Shown piece after piece: positions 38,777 through 47,681 of a DNA stretch of 64,000 nucleotides. Under the pieces are notes generated by a model. The model searched no databases. It was not told where the DNA came from and saw only the letters and a program-made list of their open reading frames with translations. The DNA comes from Endozoicomonas sp. GU-1 (lineage in GTDB: Bacteria > Pseudomonadota > Gammaproteobacteria > Pseudomonadales > Endozoicomonadaceae), in assembly GCF_027366395.1 (NCBI RefSeq), contig NZ_CP114771.1, forward strand, positions 4,278,001 to 4,342,000, in the 5' to 3' direction. Numbering within the stretch: position 1 is the stretch's first letter; every line of letters starts with the position of its first letter. A program made the translations under genes and the position numbers.

Positions 38777-38897
38777 AAGCATTGCAACGGACCAAGAGTT
38801 TCTCTAGTATACGCCTCGCTGCTCAGGGAGACAGTTAGCCAGGACGACAAGCAGAGGTGACCGAATAACAAGGTTGCTGAGGTGAAGAAAAGTCGGG

Positions 38898-38925
38898 TTG
38901 ACAAAGAAAACTTCCTGAATAAAAT
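38898..38925 (+). promoter_or_regulatory. Promoter of the tRNA cluster
   Basis: A perfect TTGACA at 38898-38903 and TAAAAT at 38920-38925, 16 bp apart, lie 12 bp upstream of tRNA-Tyr. The following AGCGCAGC is a GC-rich discriminator, typical of stable-RNA promoters under stringent control. Confidence 0.8.
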
Positions 38926-38937
38926 AGCGCAGCATCT

Positions 38938-39021
38938 GGTGGGGTTCCCGAGTGGCCAAAGGGATCAGACTGTAAATCTGACGCGAAAGCTTCGCTGGTT
39001 CGAATCCAGCCCCCACCACCA
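38938..39021 (+). tRNA. tRNA-Tyr (GTA)
   Basis: An 84-nt class II tRNA with long variable arm. The acceptor GGTGGGG pairs with CCCCACC, the anticodon loop is CTGTAAA (GTA), the T arm is GCTGG-TTCGAAT-CCAGC, and CCA is encoded. It heads a three-tRNA cluster. Confidence 0.97.
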
Positions 39022-39142
39022 GATTTCACTTCCTTGTGTTAAGTCAATCGAAAAACTGATTCTTGATGCTTGGAGACTGCTGGCTTCTCTTGTATCCTTT
39101 GTTGGGTGCGCAGAAGCTTCTGCATAAACGAAGTTTGTTTGT

Positions 39143-39216
<74 letters not shown>

Positions 39217-39250
39217 GATTGCATCTCTTTCGTTCTTTTTTGAGATTCAT

Positions 39251-39326
<76 letters not shown>

Positions 39327-39334
39327 TATAAAAC

Positions 39335-39365
39335 AAGGGTTTACAGTAATGTAAGCCCTTTTTTT
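39335..39365 (+). terminator. Rho-independent terminator of the tRNA cluster
   Basis: AAGGGTTTACA and TGTAAGCCCTT pair over 11 bp (one G-U pair) with a four-base loop, followed by a T-run. It lies 9 bp after tRNA-Thr and closes the operon. Confidence 0.88.
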
Positions 39366-39483
39366 ATGCGCTGTAATTCCCTCCTTACTCACCTATGTGA
39401 TTCACTCTCAAGTCAAATTTTACAAGTTGGCAGTTGGCAGAAAAAGCTTTTACTGCCTTTGCCTCTTGCAGAAGCACACCGGC

Positions 39484-39563
39484 TAGTGGCACTGTCCAAA
39501 CTGACCACCTCTGCTGTTCAAATGTGACCAACCCTGCTGTTTTAGAGTTACCACCCCGCTGTT
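39484..39563. mobile_element. IS21-type terminal end with three binding-site repeats
   Basis: The sequence TAGTGGCACTGTCCAAA (39484-39500) is followed by three direct copies of a 17-bp unit, consensus TGACCACCCCTGCTGTT, at 39502-39518, 39525-39541 and 39547-39563, spaced 22-23 bp. Multiple short direct repeats at the ends are typical of IS21-family elements, where the transposase binds them. An inverted version of this end occurs at 60217-60266, so the two flank the secretion and RTX region. Confidence 0.7.
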
Positions 39564-40201
39564 TATGGTCCAGTGTATTTTTTGAAATCATCCATCCTGC
39601 TCTTCAGCTTCAGGATCAGTGGATGGCTATTCGTACGTTTTGGATGGTCGTCGAATAATACGGACTCAAGCTTTTCGGCTTCTGTCAGGAATACTGACCA
39701 CAAAAAAGCTTTGTCATCAGCAGCGTTTTTTGTCAGCCCGATTTTTCTGGCTTGGGCCAACCATTCTCCGTACAGTTTCAAACTGCCAGAGAAAACAAGC
39801 TAACAGTGAGCGAAAAAACCATTAATCAGCTGGCGTTGATGGTCATTATGATCATTAAACTCAAAATAGAATGGATCATAAACCGACGTTGTAAACAGGT
39901 GCTGCAGTTGTTCATATATTGTCGTGTAAAGTTCTTCTGCAACAGCAGATAATGGCGTTAGTAAGCTCTGTCTGAGAAACAGTTTGGTTACTGTCATCTG
40001 GCAGCCATGTGCCCGTCGACAAGTATTTTTCTGCTCAGCCCAGCCCTCTTCAATAGCCAATGCCAGAAAACAGGTCAGCGAATCAAGCGTGTAAGGCACT
40101 TCAAGTTTATTAACAGTTTTGGCCCTTAATGTCTGTCTTCTGACAGTGCTATTTTCATCACTGAAGAGTTTGCCCCTGTACATTGAGGGCAGCTGTAACA
40201 T
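39563..40201 (-). pseudogene. Hypothetical gene interrupted by an in-frame TAG
   Basis: Read on the minus strand from ATG 40201, the first frame gives 133 residues (MLQLPSMYRGKLFSDENSTV ... LINGFFAHC) and stops at TAG. The same frame continues without another stop for about 78 codons (LVFSGSLKLYGEWLAQARKIGL ... DDFKKYTGP) to 39563. Reading through the single TAG gives one protein of about 212 residues, so this is best seen as a nonsense-split gene. I do not recognise the family. It lies between an IS21 end and the istB remnant, which suggests a passenger or accessory gene of the mobile element. Confidence 0.5.
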
Positions 40202-40260
40202 TTAAAAAATCCTGATCAATCTGCTGTTGATCAATGAGTTCCCAAAAGCAAGGACAGAGA

Positions 40261-40625
40261 ATGCCTTTCGCCCCCTTGTCCCGTATGTTTGAAACACTCG
40301 ACCAGATGAAACTGTCGTTTGAAGATCGTCTCAGCCTGTTACTTGCAGCTGAAACTCTGGATCGTAAGCAGCGCAAACAGCAACGACTCAGGAAGGCGGC
40401 AAAAATCAAGCAGGCCAGCGCCTATGTGGAGGATATTGATTATGCGGCCAGTCGGGGGATTGATCCGGGTGCATTAGAAACACTGTGTCGATGCGACTGG
40501 ATAACCAGAAATCAGTTTTTATTGATGCCATTATGGATCGTCTGATTCACCGTTCACACCGTTTGGAACTGTCAGGGGAGTCAATGCGTAAGAAACAAAG
40601 TCTCAATTTGGCAAAACAGGAATAA
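40261..40625 (+). pseudogene. istB (IS21-family helper ATPase) with internal deletion
   Basis: The N-terminal part (SRMFETLDQMKLSFEDRLSL, then ASAYVEDIDYAASRGIDPG and LCRCDWI) is the typical start of IstB, the ATPase that assists the IS21 transposase. Immediately after this, in another frame, comes the IstB C-terminus (FIDAIMDRLIHRSHRLELSGES, MRKKQSLN), ending at 40625. The whole AAA+ core with Walker A and B is missing, so about 150 codons have been deleted. AAGGA precedes ATG 40261. No istA is present nearby. The element cannot move on its own. Confidence 0.8.
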
Positions 40626-40769
40626 TATGCAGTAAACCTATAACGTGACGGATCAAAAAGGGAACCACGGACCAGTTCATTGCACAATCTATGGTTCCCG
40701 TATCTGCAAACTGATGAATACGCCGGATACGGTGCTGTGGCTGAAAAAGAAGACCTTTGGTACTCAGGC

Positions 40770-40850
40770 AGTGCCATTTTTTACAGCCTGATCGAAAGTG
40801 CAAAGTCTAATGGATTGGAACTCTACGATTATCTCTGTCGTGAATTGTAA
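40770..40850 (+). pseudogene. IS66 transposase C-terminal fragment
   Basis: A 26-codon frame reads SAIFYSLIESAKSNGLELYDYL and ends CREL with a stop at 40848-40850. This is the characteristic C-terminal end of IS66-family TnpC transposases (YSLIETAKANGLEPYAYL). The stretch 40626-40769 before it shows no convincing homology to either IS and may hold more debris. Confidence 0.7.
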
Positions 40851-41229
40851 CGAGTACCCGACTGTAATTCTGTGGATGCCTTGGAAGTCTTGTTGTTATA
40901 GCAATTATGCGAACAGAGTCAAAAAATATATTGACTTTATTTATAGCTGTTGACACCGATTTAAACTGCTGTTTGAATGTGTTTCATTCAATAAGAACAA
41001 CTCAATAGTGAAAGGGATACATGGAATGACCCGGGGAATGATGGCCTACGTTCGTGGCTGTAGTGCTTATATCCAGTCTTTCGCTGGTACCTGGAAAGAG
41101 TCGCCTGTTATCAGTAGATGTCACAAGCTGAAAAGCTTTCCTTCTCCAAGCCTCTTCTAACTGAAAGTTCGTGTTCTGCACCAGGCACGATGTCCATTCA
41201 TAAAAATAAGTATCTGGACAGTCGTAGTA
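40851..41229. other. Spacer upstream of the type I transporter
   Basis: No gene is supported here. It is A/T-rich around 40915-41010, with two TTGACA-like hexamers (TTGACT near 40930 and TTGACA near 40950) that might drive the secretion genes, but no clear -10 box follows at the right distance. An ATG at 41190 opens a 37-codon frame, one frame off from the transporter gene, that may be its displaced N-terminus. Confidence 0.35.
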
Positions 41230-43353
41230 GTGAGTCAATTCAATTCCATACATTGCCTGGTGATGCTGGCCAAATTTCATGGCGTAGCGGCAGAGGCTGA
41301 GCAGTTGCATTACCAGTTTGGTCGTGGCGATGCAGCGCTTGACGATATAGCCATGCTCAGGGCGGCTAAATCCCTGAAGTTGAAGGCCAGAAAAATCAAA
41401 GTGGCAGTGGATCAGCTGACTGATCTGCCGTTGCCTGCGATTGCACGACAGGTGGATGGTCACTACTTCATCATTGCCCGGGTACATGAAGGGAAGGCGC
41501 TGATTCAAAGTCCGCTGAAGCAATCCCCCGAGGCAGTATCGTTGGATGTGTTGGAAACGATGCTCTCTGGCGATGTTCTGTTATTCACGAAACGCTCTTT
41601 ATTGCCGGGCAGTTTTGCCAAGTTTGATTTCAGCTGGTTTATTCCCGCTTTGCTGAAGCATAAAAAACTGCTGTCGGAAGTATTGCTGGCTTCCTTCTTT
41701 ATTCAATTGTTTGCACTGATCACCCCACTGTTCTTTCAGGTGATTATCGACAAGGTGCTGGTTAACCAGGCATTAACGACGTTAGACGTATTGGCATTTG
41801 GCCTGTTGGTACTCTCATTTTTTGATATTGTCCTAAATGGCTTCAGGAATTATGTATTCAGTCACACCACAAACAGAGTCGATGTGGTGCTTGGCTCACG
41901 GCTGTTCAACCATTTACTTCGCTTACCCATTGCATTCTTTCAAGCTCGTCGAGTAGGCGACACGGTGGCCCGGGTTCGGGAGCTGGACACCATTCGGGAG
42001 TTTATTACCGGCTCTGCCCTGACGTTATGTATCGACCTGTTATTCACCGTCGTCTTTTTTGTGGTGATGTATTTTTACAGCTCAACGCTGACCTGGATTG
42101 TGTTGGGTTCCATTCCTTTTTATATCCTGCTCTCTTTGATCGTTACCCCGATTCTCCGTGCCCGACTGAATGAGAAGTTCAAGCGTGGCGCAGAAAATCA
42201 ATCCTTCCTGGTGGAGTCCGTCACTGGCATAGAAACCATCAAAAGCTCTGCCGTAGAACCCCAGATGCAGCGGCACTGGGAAGACCAGTTGGCGGCTTAT
42301 GTATCTGCCTCCTTCAGGGCTATGAACCTTGGTAATATTGCCAGCCAGTTTGCCGGGTTAATCAATAAAGTCGTCACGGTGCTGACGTTATGGGTCGGTG
42401 CCACATTGGTCATCAACGGAGAGATGTCCGTGGGTATGCTGATCGCCTTTAATATGATTGCCGGTCGGGTGAGTGCGCCGATCCTGAAGCTGGTGCAGCT
42501 CTGGCAGGATTTCCAGCAGGCCGGTATTTCGGTGCAACGATTGGGCGATGTACTGAATACCCCCACGGAACCGGGGCACGATCCAAACCGAACCACATTA
42601 CCTACATTGAAAGGTCAGGTACGTTTTGAACACGTGACTTTCCGTTATCAGCCCGATCGGCCTGCTGTACTCAATGGCGTATCGCTCACGGTCAACCCCG
42701 GGCAAGTGATCGGTATTGTAGGGCGTTCTGGCTCAGGCAAAAGTACGCTGACAAAACTGGTGCAGCGATTGTATGTACCTGAATCTGGTCGTCTATTGGT
42801 GGACGGTGTTGACCTGGCACTGGTGGAACCCGCCTGGTTACGTCGTCAAGTGGGCGTGGTGCTGCAGGAAAACTTCCTGTTCAACCGCTCAGTGCGGGAC
42901 AACATTGCCCTGGCCGACCCGAGTGCCTCCATCGAACGGGTGATGGCAGCGGCGAAACTCTCCGGTGCCCATGATTTTATCTTGGAATTACCCGAAGGTT
43001 ACGACACCAATGTCGGTGAACAGGGCAGCTTCCTTTCCGGCGGTCAGAAACAGCGCATTGCCATTGCCCGTGCTTTGCTCACCAATCCGAAAATCCTGAT
43101 TTTTGATGAAGCCACCAGTGCCCTGGATTACGAATCGGAACACATCATCCAGCAGAACATGAAAAAGATCAGCCAGGGTCGCACGGTCTTTATTATTGCC
43201 CATCGTCTTTCCACGGTGCGGGATGCCAACCGCATTATCGTGATGGACAAAGGCAGAATTGTGGAAGAAGGTGCTCATGATCAGTTGGTAAAACAGGGTG
43301 GCCATTACGCAAGGTTGAATGCCCATCAGCATAGCTTACGGGAGGCGGTGTAG
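41230..43353 (+). CDS. Type I secretion ABC transporter (HlyB/RtxB type)
   Basis: A 707-residue inner-membrane exporter that powers secretion of RTX proteins. Residues 1-125 are a C39-like domain (CLVMLAKFHGVAAEAEQL), lacking the catalytic cysteine motif of true C39 peptidases, as in HlyB. Residues 140-430 hold the membrane domain. The ATPase has Walker A GRSGSGKST near residue 500, signature LSGGQKQR near 603, Walker B ILIFDEATSALD and IIAHRLSTV. The only in-frame start is GTG at 41230. Upstream, an ATG at 41190 in another frame could encode the usual extra N-terminal residues, so a frame change just before CLVMLA is possible. It abuts the membrane-fusion gene. Confidence 0.93.
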   Translation: MSQFNSIHCLVMLAKFHGVAAEAEQLHYQFGRGDAALDDIAMLRAAKSLKLKARKIKVAVDQLTDLPLPAIARQVDGHYFIIARVHEGKALIQSPLKQSPEAVSLDVLETMLSGDVLLFTKRSLLPGSFAKFDFSWFIPALLKHKKLLSEVLLASFFIQLFALITPLFFQVIIDKVLVNQALTTLDVLAFGLLVLSFFDIVLNGFRNYVFSHTTNRVDVVLGSRLFNHLLRLPIAFFQARRVGDTVARVRELDTIREFITGSALTLCIDLLFTVVFFVVMYFYSSTLTWIVLGSIPFYILLSLIVTPILRARLNEKFKRGAENQSFLVESVTGIETIKSSAVEPQMQRHWEDQLAAYVSASFRAMNLGNIASQFAGLINKVVTVLTLWVGATLVINGEMSVGMLIAFNMIAGRVSAPILKLVQLWQDFQQAGISVQRLGDVLNTPTEPGHDPNRTTLPTLKGQVRFEHVTFRYQPDRPAVLNGVSLTVNPGQVIGIVGRSGSGKSTLTKLVQRLYVPESGRLLVDGVDLALVEPAWLRRQVGVVLQENFLFNRSVRDNIALADPSASIERVMAAAKLSGAHDFILELPEGYDTNVGEQGSFLSGGQKQRIAIARALLTNPKILIFDEATSALDYESEHIIQQNMKKISQGRTVFIIAHRLSTVRDANRIIVMDKGRIVEEGAHDQLVKQGGHYARLNAHQHSLREAV

Positions 43354-44832
43354 ATGAAGTCACTGTTCTCAAAAGCCACCAAAGCGCTGCTAAGTCGAAC
43401 GGAGCGCCCGGAATCTCTGGATTACACCCGTCGTCAGTTTCTGCCAGCGGCACTGGAAGTGGAAGATACCCCAGCCAGTCCGGCAAGCCGGGTTATCGTT
43501 AAAGTGATTATCGCTTTGTTTGTCATCGCCATTCTCTGGGCCTGTTTTGGCAAAATCGATATTGTGGCCACCGCCCAGGGAAAAATCATACCCGGTGAGC
43601 GGGTTAAAACCATTCAGCCGATGGTGATTGGTGAGGTGCAGGTGATTCATGTTCGGGAAGGCGATGAAGTCAAAGCCGGTGATCCATTGATCACTTTGGT
43701 AGGCACCGTCACGGAGGCGGAAAGCGTTCGGTTGCAACAGGAAATCGAGGCTCTTGGTTTGCAGCTGGCCAGACAGCAGGCGTTTGTTGCTTATCTTGAT
43801 GCCCCTTCCTCCAACCTCGTTCCCACGGTTTTAGGGCCTTTAGGTTCTCCCGTGGGAATGCATACCCACTCTTACCGAAAGTACGCGGTCACAGAAGAAC
43901 AGGCTCCCGGGCAAGAACATGAGATCCAGAGAAATAGCGAATCTCAAACCTTCGTAGAACAGTTGCTATTTCAACAAATCGAAGATTACAGAACATCAGC
44001 AAATGCCCTGATCAGCCAGGAAAAAAGCAAACGCGCTGAGCTACAAACCATTGTCGCTCAGGTGAACAAGCTGAAGCGGGTTCTTCCCATTATTGAAGAA
44101 CGCACCCAATCACTGAAAGCGCTTTATGACAAAAGCTACGGCTCCAGAGTGGAATACCTGGAGCTGGAACAGCAACGCATCGAACTGGAAGAAGATATCA
44201 AGGCTCAAAGCGCCGCCGTTAAGCAACTGGCTGCAGAAGCGGAAGCGCTGCAACATCAACTGGCCAGCCTCCATGCACAGACTCGCCGGGAAAGCCTGGA
44301 TCAGCAGGAACAGCTGCACCGTCAGCTGGACACACTGGAGCAGGAACGCATCAAAGCAGAAGAGTTGCACGACCAGCAACAGATCACCTCACCCATTGAT
44401 GGCACGGTGCAACAATTGCAGGTGCACACCATCGGCGGTGTGGTACAGCCAGCGCAGGCACTGATGCAGATTGTACCCGCCGAAGCAAAGATGGAAGTGG
44501 AAGCCTGGATACTGAACAAAGACATCGGTTTTGTTCACGAGGGCCAAAGCGCCGAAGTAAAAATCGACACCTTTAACTTCACCAAATACGGTTTGATTGA
44601 TGGCATGTTAACCAACGTTTCCAACGATGCCGTGCCCGATGAGCAGTTAGGGCTGAGATACCTTGCCAATGTGCAAATCGAAAAAGACTGGATGCAGGTA
44701 GAAAGCCGTAAGGTGAATCTCGCCCCAGGAATGAGTGTGGCGGTAGAAATTAAAACGGGGCAAAGGCGACTGATAGAGTATTTTTTGAGTCCACTTTTAA
44801 GGTTTAAGCAAGAAAGTATACGTGAGCGTTAA
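43354..44832 (+). CDS. HlyD-family membrane fusion protein
   Basis: A 492-residue periplasmic adaptor of a type I secretion system that joins the ABC transporter to an outer-membrane TolC channel. A short cytoplasmic N-terminus precedes one membrane segment (VIIALFVIAILWACFGKI, about residues 50-67). Then come the first lipoyl half (VKTIQPMVIGEVQVIHVREG), a long coiled coil (about 200-345), the second lipoyl half (ITSPIDGTVQQLQVHTIGGV) and the conserved C-terminus (PGMSVAVEIKTGQRRLIEYF). It begins immediately after the transporter stop, with GGGAGG inside the upstream gene. The last 46 codons recur as a fragment at 49392-49529. No tolC gene is in the window. Confidence 0.93.
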   Translation: MKSLFSKATKALLSRTERPESLDYTRRQFLPAALEVEDTPASPASRVIVKVIIALFVIAILWACFGKIDIVATAQGKIIPGERVKTIQPMVIGEVQVIHVREGDEVKAGDPLITLVGTVTEAESVRLQQEIEALGLQLARQQAFVAYLDAPSSNLVPTVLGPLGSPVGMHTHSYRKYAVTEEQAPGQEHEIQRNSESQTFVEQLLFQQIEDYRTSANALISQEKSKRAELQTIVAQVNKLKRVLPIIEERTQSLKALYDKSYGSRVEYLELEQQRIELEEDIKAQSAAVKQLAAEAEALQHQLASLHAQTRRESLDQQEQLHRQLDTLEQERIKAEELHDQQQITSPIDGTVQQLQVHTIGGVVQPAQALMQIVPAEAKMEVEAWILNKDIGFVHEGQSAEVKIDTFNFTKYGLIDGMLTNVSNDAVPDEQLGLRYLANVQIEKDWMQVESRKVNLAPGMSVAVEIKTGQRRLIEYFLSPLLRFKQESIRER

Positions 44833-44865
44833 GTCTTTATAACAAGTTTAAGGTCGGTTTAAGTT

Positions 44866-45270
44866 ATGGAAACAGTATTTTTATTACTTTATCTCGCAGC
44901 ATACTGGTTTCTGAAGATTTCAGGAACAATTGGTTTTAATCAGGAATGGCCAGTTTCAATAGAGACCTACAGTTTGTTGCTAATGGCGAGTCTGTCAATA
45001 TTTTTTGCTGTTGCAAGAGTTTATGTTGGGAATAAACAATTCAAGGTAAGTAGTCGTGATCCAGTTCCTGGCTTTAAAAAAAGAGTTTTTTCTGATCTCG
45101 GGTATTTGTTTTTTGGATTTGTAGTTTTAATGACAATCCTTAGGTCGGATAAAAATTATTTTGATACAGGAGTTAGAGAACTAGGTCTCTCTATGTTCGT
45201 GTATTGGATAATAGCTATTAGTTTTGGTTTTCTTAGGGAAAGCCGTTTTTATAACAAATGGCTTATTTAA
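44866..45270 (+). CDS. Small inner-membrane protein of unknown function
   Basis: A 134-residue protein with three or four hydrophobic segments: about residues 3-20, 35-52 (LLLMASLSIFFAVARVYV), 77-90 (LGYLFFGFVVLMTIL) and 108-124 (LSMFVYWIIAISFGFL). I recognise no family. It lies 33 bp after the membrane-fusion gene and 32 bp before the start of the RTX gene, all on one strand, so it is probably part of the secretion operon. A role as an immunity or assembly factor is only a guess. Its codon use is more A/T-rich than that of the transporter genes, as in the N-terminal part of the following RTX gene. Confidence 0.65.
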   Translation: METVFLLLYLAAYWFLKISGTIGFNQEWPVSIETYSLLLMASLSIFFAVARVYVGNKQFKVSSRDPVPGFKKRVFSDLGYLFFGFVVLMTILRSDKNYFDTGVRELGLSMFVYWIIAISFGFLRESRFYNKWLI

Positions 45271-45302
45271 TAAAAATAAAGATGCTTGGAGGTGACCTTA
45301 AA

Positions 45303-47681
45303 ATGAGTTCAAAAGTAGAATCTTATGTAGGTATTGGAGTGTGGGCAGCTGATAAAATAAAAACAGCTGGCGATGCTATGGATGCATATGAGTTGAGCAA
45401 AGATCCTGCAAAAATTGCTGAGGCAACGACAGCATGGGCTGAGGTGGCAGCAGGTTTTGCAGTTGGTTTTCTTATCGAAAAGTCGCTAGGAAAGTCTGGC
45501 ATGGATAAAGTTTTTGATTCTTTAAGAAGCAAATCAAAAAGCTATGATGACTATCTGAAAAGGCTAGAGTTGAAAAATAATGCGATTGGTTATGGAACAG
45601 GCCATTTATTAGATTTTATATTAGAAGAAACCAATAATCTTGTCTCAAAATATGGTTTGCTTGATCCAATTTTTGAAAAATACGATGATATAATGGATTA
45701 CATCAATGAGAATAGACTTCTTGATCCAGTCTTTGAACTTTTTGACTGGTCATATAACGGAATTCGTGATCTTATATCATCCCTAAATGGCGATCTATCA
45801 GATATGCCTTCTTTCAATAATGCCGAAAACCTGACCTCACCTATTATCCTCGACTTAGACGGCGATGGTGTCGAAACCCTCAATAAGTCAGAAGGCGTTT
45901 ATTTTGATCATGATGGCAATCTTCTGGCTGAAAAGACTGGCTGGGTAGGTAAAAACGATGGCCTTCTGGTCTTCGATAGAAATGCTGACGGACAGATTTC
46001 CAGTGGCGCAGAACTCTTTGGCAACCAGACTACGCTCACCAATGGTGAGAAGGCGGCTAATGGATTTGAAGCCTTGAAGGATCTTGACAGCAACGGTGAC
46101 GGTGTCCTGAATCAATCCGATGAAGCCTGGTCGAAACTTCAAGTCTGGAAAGATACCGACAGTAATGGGGTGGTAGACAGTGGTGAACTGCTTTCCATGG
46201 CTGATGTTGGTGTTGCCGCCATCAATACCGAATATGCTACCGGTAAGACCACCGACTCTTCTGGTAATGAGCACCGTGAAACCGGCAGTTTTACCAGGAC
46301 TGATGGCAGTGAGGGAAAGGCGACTGACGTATGGTTCAAGATTGACCTAGCCCGAACCCGATATGTGGGTGATGTTGAGTTAAGTGATGAAGTCAAGGCT
46401 CTGCCCAACGCTGTCGGTTTTGGGGAGTTGCCGGATTTGCAGGTGGCCATGGCTGCGGATAAAACCCTGCAGGCATTAGTGAACCAGTACGTGAATACTG
46501 AAGATGCGGGAGAGCGGCAGAAACTGCTGGAGCCGATCATTTATCAATGGGCCGGTGTCAGTGATGTTGACCCTTACAGCCGTGACCCGACCAAAGTTTA
46601 CGGGCATGTGATGGATGCCCGCCAGCTGGAAACACTGGAGAAGCTGACCGGCACACCCTATGTCGGCACCTGGTGCTGGGGTGAGAAAGACCCGAACCCA
46701 CATGGTCGTGCAGCACCGGTATTGATTGAGCAATTCAACCGGTTTGCTTCCTTTGTTGAATCGCAGCTGCTGGCTCAGAGTCATTACAAAAATGCCTTTG
46801 ATGCCATTACCCTGAAGTACGATGAAAGCAGTGAAAGCTTTGTGCCAGATTGGACGGGGTTTGAAGAACACCTGACCGGGCTGCTGGGCACCAGTGACGA
46901 CACTATTGTTGAGCTGGCAAATATAGCTCGCAAGCTGGGCAGCTATTCTCCGGAACTCTCCCGCGCTGTTGAAGATTCCCTGAACCGCTTATCCGTTACT
47001 TCGCCGGTGTTGGCGGCCTTGCTGGATAGCAAAAACGCAGTTGGTACCGCTGGCAATGATTACTTGACCACCGGCAATGGCAACGAGGTGCTTTACGGTA
47101 AAGGCGGCGATGACCGGCTGTTTGGCGGTTCTGGTGATGATAGTTATTTCTTTGATAAAGGCGACGGCAAAGACCGCATCTATGACAGCGCTGGCAGCGA
47201 CAAGATTGTCTTCCGTGAAGGTGTGAACCGGGAGAACCTTGAGTTCAGCCGTAACCTGACCACGGTGTGGATCAAACTGAAAGATAGTGAAGGTCAATAT
47301 ACCGGTGATGAAATACAACTGGATAACTACTTTGATTTTGATGGCACGTTAAAAGAAGGGGCGATTGAATCGGTAGAGCTGGCGGATGGCTCTGTGCTCA
47401 GTCAGGCGGATATTCTTGCCTCGCTGGTATCAGAAGCCACAGAAGATAATGACCTGATTTTTGGTACGGGTCAGACTGATAACCTGTCCGGTAAAGCTGG
47501 CGATGACCAGATGTACGGTTTTAACGGTGACGATGTGATTGCCGGTGACGCCGGAAACGACACGCTCTCCGGTGATGCTGGCAATGATAAGTTGATCGGT
47601 GGTGAAGGTAATGATGAGCTGAATGGTGGCCTTGGCAATGATACTTATCTGTTCAGTGCCGGGCATGGATGTGATTCATAA
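45303..47681 (+). CDS. RTX protein 1, N-terminal part (frame broken)
   Basis: The ATG at 45303 follows a near-perfect GGAGGTGA ribosome-binding site, so an earlier ATG at 45258 is less likely. The first ~170 residues are alpha-helical and unlike known domains. From about residue 180 there is a calcium-binding, dockerin-like segment (ILDLDGDGVETLN, FDRNADGQISSGAELFG, DSNGDGVLNQSDE, KDTDSNGVVDSGEL). RTX nonapeptide repeats start near residue 580 (GKGGDDRLFGGSGDD). The frame ends at 47681, but homologous RTX sequence continues in another frame after about 47667 (GMDVIHNYDNG), so this is one gene cut by a frame change. It lies directly downstream of the transporter genes and would be their substrate. 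Confidence 0.82.
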   Translation: MSSKVESYVGIGVWAADKIKTAGDAMDAYELSKDPAKIAEATTAWAEVAAGFAVGFLIEKSLGKSGMDKVFDSLRSKSKSYDDYLKRLELKNNAIGYGTGHLLDFILEETNNLVSKYGLLDPIFEKYDDIMDYINENRLLDPVFELFDWSYNGIRDLISSLNGDLSDMPSFNNAENLTSPIILDLDGDGVETLNKSEGVYFDHDGNLLAEKTGWVGKNDGLLVFDRNADGQISSGAELFGNQTTLTNGEKAANGFEALKDLDSNGDGVLNQSDEAWSKLQVWKDTDSNGVVDSGELLSMADVGVAAINTEYATGKTTDSSGNEHRETGSFTRTDGSEGKATDVWFKIDLARTRYVGDVELSDEVKALPNAVGFGELPDLQVAMAADKTLQALVNQYVNTEDAGERQKLLEPIIYQWAGVSDVDPYSRDPTKVYGHVMDARQLETLEKLTGTPYVGTWCWGEKDPNPHGRAAPVLIEQFNRFASFVESQLLAQSHYKNAFDAITLKYDESSESFVPDWTGFEEHLTGLLGTSDDTIVELANIARKLGSYSPELSRAVEDSLNRLSVTSPVLAALLDSKNAVGTAGNDYLTTGNGNEVLYGKGGDDRLFGGSGDDSYFFDKGDGKDRIYDSAGSDKIVFREGVNRENLEFSRNLTTVWIKLKDSEGQYTGDEIQLDNYFDFDGTLKEGAIESVELADGSVLSQADILASLVSEATEDNDLIFGTGQTDNLSGKAGDDQMYGFNGDDVIAGDAGNDTLSGDAGNDKLIGGEGNDELNGGLGNDTYLFSAGHGCDS

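Noticed and set aside
45258..45302. Earlier start for RTX protein 1
   Set aside because: ATG 45303 has GGAGGTGA at the right distance, while 45258 lies inside the preceding gene.
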